64,000 nucleotides of DNA, from the NCBI RefSeq assembly GCF_029633865.1, contig NC_079216.1, positions 62,753,506-62,817,505 on the forward strand. The letters run 5' to 3'. Positions 62,627 through 64,000 of this stretch are shown here, one piece after another (position 1 is the first letter of the stretch; each line of letters opens with the position of its first letter). This DNA comes from Lampris incognitus (lineage: Eukaryota > Chordata > Actinopteri > Lampriformes > Lampridae). The position numbers were made by a program, and so were the translations under genes. The notes beneath the pieces were generated by a model. The model was not told the origin of the DNA, did not search any database, and saw only the letters and a program-made list of their open reading frames with translations.

Positions 62627-63010
62627 GCTGCAAGCAGCAGATGTTGGCTGGAGTCTAAGCACCTGATGACCAGTGAGATGACCAGTGAGGCGTAGTATGT
62701 GTGATATGGACCTATGTGCAAGTGTGATCCCTGTGGCATTTTTGGTCTCTGAGATCCTGTTACTTTCAGGGGAAAATAAATATTAATGTTACTAGAACAC
62801 AGATGCCAACTTTCAAGAGCATTGAGACTACAAAGACCATTTAAGGGCTGCTGAACTTTCATTGGCTAGTGGTGTCCATGTCTTTCCATCAATCAAGTTG
62901 ACTTTGTAGAATCAGGTGCAACACATACCAAATTGACCATGATCGTCAAACCATTGACGAGTTACAAGAAATTTTCTATGGTAGCGCCCTCTATAGGCCA
63001 AAATAGCCTA
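62627..63010. repeat. Possible interspersed repeat
   Basis: Begins tatagctgcaagcagcag and ends near tagcgccctctataggcc, motifs familiar from a common teleost repeat. Class unknown. Confidence 0.45.
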
Positions 63011-63076
63011 CATTTTCCGTGCTAGTTTCAAGTCCATGTTTGATGACATATTGCCCCTCGCACGGGGCAAAACATT

Positions 63077-63362
63077 GGGCAGCATGGTGGCGCAGTGGTT
63101 AGCGATGTCGCCTCACAGCAAGAAGGTCCTGGGTTTGAACCCTGGGGTTGTCCAACTTTGAGGTCGTCCTTTGTGTGGAGTTTACATGTTTTCTCCAGGT
63201 GCTTCGGTTTTCCCCACCATAAAAAAGACATGCATGTTAGGGTTTAAATACTGCTGTCTGTGCCCCTGACCGAGCCATGGCAAGACGAGTTGGTCCCCAG
63301 GTGCTGCACAGCAGCTTCCCACTGCTCCTAGCTGCACAGCTAGGATGGGTTAAAAAAAAATA
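63077..63362 (+). repeat. SINE-B, near full length
   Basis: This copy has the clearest A box of the family (tggcgcagtgg) and a B box with one change (gggtttgaaccc). The 3' half is ctgtctgtgcccctgacc and gcacagctaggatgggtt, and it ends in poly(A). Confidence 0.88.
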
Positions 63363-63527
63363 TTGTAGCACCCGGGGAAGATGGTCGCTGGACTGATGAC
63401 AGCTATGCGGTGGGGAAGTGCAAGGGATTATGGGACTGATAGGTTCAGATCATTGTTTTTATTAATGTTGTGTTCATGTTTTGATTATTGTTGTGTTGTC
63501 GGTTGTTTGTTTTTTTTGGGGGGGGGG

Positions 63528-63668
63528 TTCTGCCTTTATTTGATAGACAGGGGAGAGAGGGGATGACATGCAGCAAAGGGCCCAAGCCAGATTCGAACCC
63601 AAGCCACCGTGGTAAGGACTCTGCCCTGTGTGGTGATGCACTCTACTAGGTGAGTCACCAGGGCACTC
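63528..63668 (-). repeat. SINE-E (tRNA-derived), reverse orientation
   Basis: On the minus strand gtgccctggtgactcacc, then a B box gggttcgaatctgg, then gcatgtcatcccctctctcc and ctatcaaataaaggcag. A different tRNA-derived family from SINE-A to SINE-D. Confidence 0.75.
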
Positions 63669-63669
63669 C

Positions 63670-64000
63670 CATTTGGATGTTTGACTCAGTCTGGGTATAT
63701 GACCATTTTACAGACTGACTGACTGTAGGACCGTGACGGGTACTGGTGTGTTCAATAGTGACCTTGTTACGGGAAGTCATTGTTCAGCAACCATTGGGCA
63801 GGGGCAGAATAAAGGAGCACTCCTGGAGTTGTGAGGTGTATGGGATAAGGAGCTGCCATTCAAATGAAATCCTTACCGCTTGCCTCTCCTTCCCCATCAG
63901 TTTTCTTCATTTCTGATGGTGTGTTTAAATTAAACAGCACTCCTGGGGTCGTGCAGTGTATGGGACTCAGGAGTTGCGCCACATTGGTGTCAAAAGTGGG
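63670..64000. other. No recognised feature
   Basis: The text gcactcctggagttgtgag (63820) and gcactcctggggtcgtgcag (63940) form a loose direct repeat, each followed by tgtatgggat or tgtatgggac. Confidence 0.4.

Overview
The window is vertebrate nuclear DNA, almost certainly from a teleost fish. The evidence is two interrupted genes with small GT-AG introns and fish-type protein sequences, and a dense load of teleost-type repeats: Tc1, hAT and Harbinger DNA transposons, L2-, RTE- and Rex-like LINEs, a Penelope-like element, several tRNA-derived SINE families, and (GATA)n/(GACA)n microsatellites. There are no bacterial operons and I see no CRISPR array.

Only two convincing protein-coding genes are present, both on the minus strand at opposite ends. 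(1) 6414 down to 2277 is a complete three-exon gonadotropin-releasing hormone receptor, a class A GPCR of about 410 aa with the long cytoplasmic tail of non-mammalian receptors. Its 2.8-kb first intron holds a tetranucleotide microsatellite and an RTE LINE 3' end. (2) 57963 down to 56977 is a four-exon, 202-aa small GTPase of the RERG/RERGL branch of the Ras superfamily, with an intact P-loop and NKxD motif but no DxxGQ motif.

The roughly 50 kb between them is a repeat landscape. From left to right: a 56-bp minisatellite (1-2015) that is a tandem expansion of an internal piece of the local SINE; the GnRH receptor; microsatellites and a hAT MITE (7.4-8.9 kb); a 262-bp tandem repeat (9.7-10.4 kb); a decayed Tc1 element (11.2-12.4 kb); SINEs and an AT-rich minisatellite (13.9-16 kb); a possible 1.9-kb hAT-type element with a clear hAT MITE nested in it (16.3-18.2 kb); nested SINEs (20-21.3 kb); LINE remnants (25.3-29 kb); a large inverted pair of (CTAT/CTGT) and (GATA/GACA) arrays (30.5-31.1 kb); hairpins and a Penelope-like remnant (34.4-35.6 kb); GC-rich inverted repeats (36.9-39 kb); a hAT element with perfect 8-bp target duplication (39.3-40 kb); a Harbinger transposon split by nested LINEs and a SINE (about 43.6-49.5 kb); and two Tc1 elements 11 bp apart (50.5-53 kb). 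The 3' end beyond the GTPase is mostly unassigned AT-rich DNA with more SINE copies.

The two genes show no sign of working together; they are simply neighbours. I found no wholly new biological system. The most interesting observations are structural: a minisatellite born from a SINE, a perfect 41-bp palindrome with a GAAA loop, a microsatellite-flanked core sequence found twice, and several nested transposon histories readable from target-site duplications. Family names are from memory of sequence hallmarks; no database search was run.
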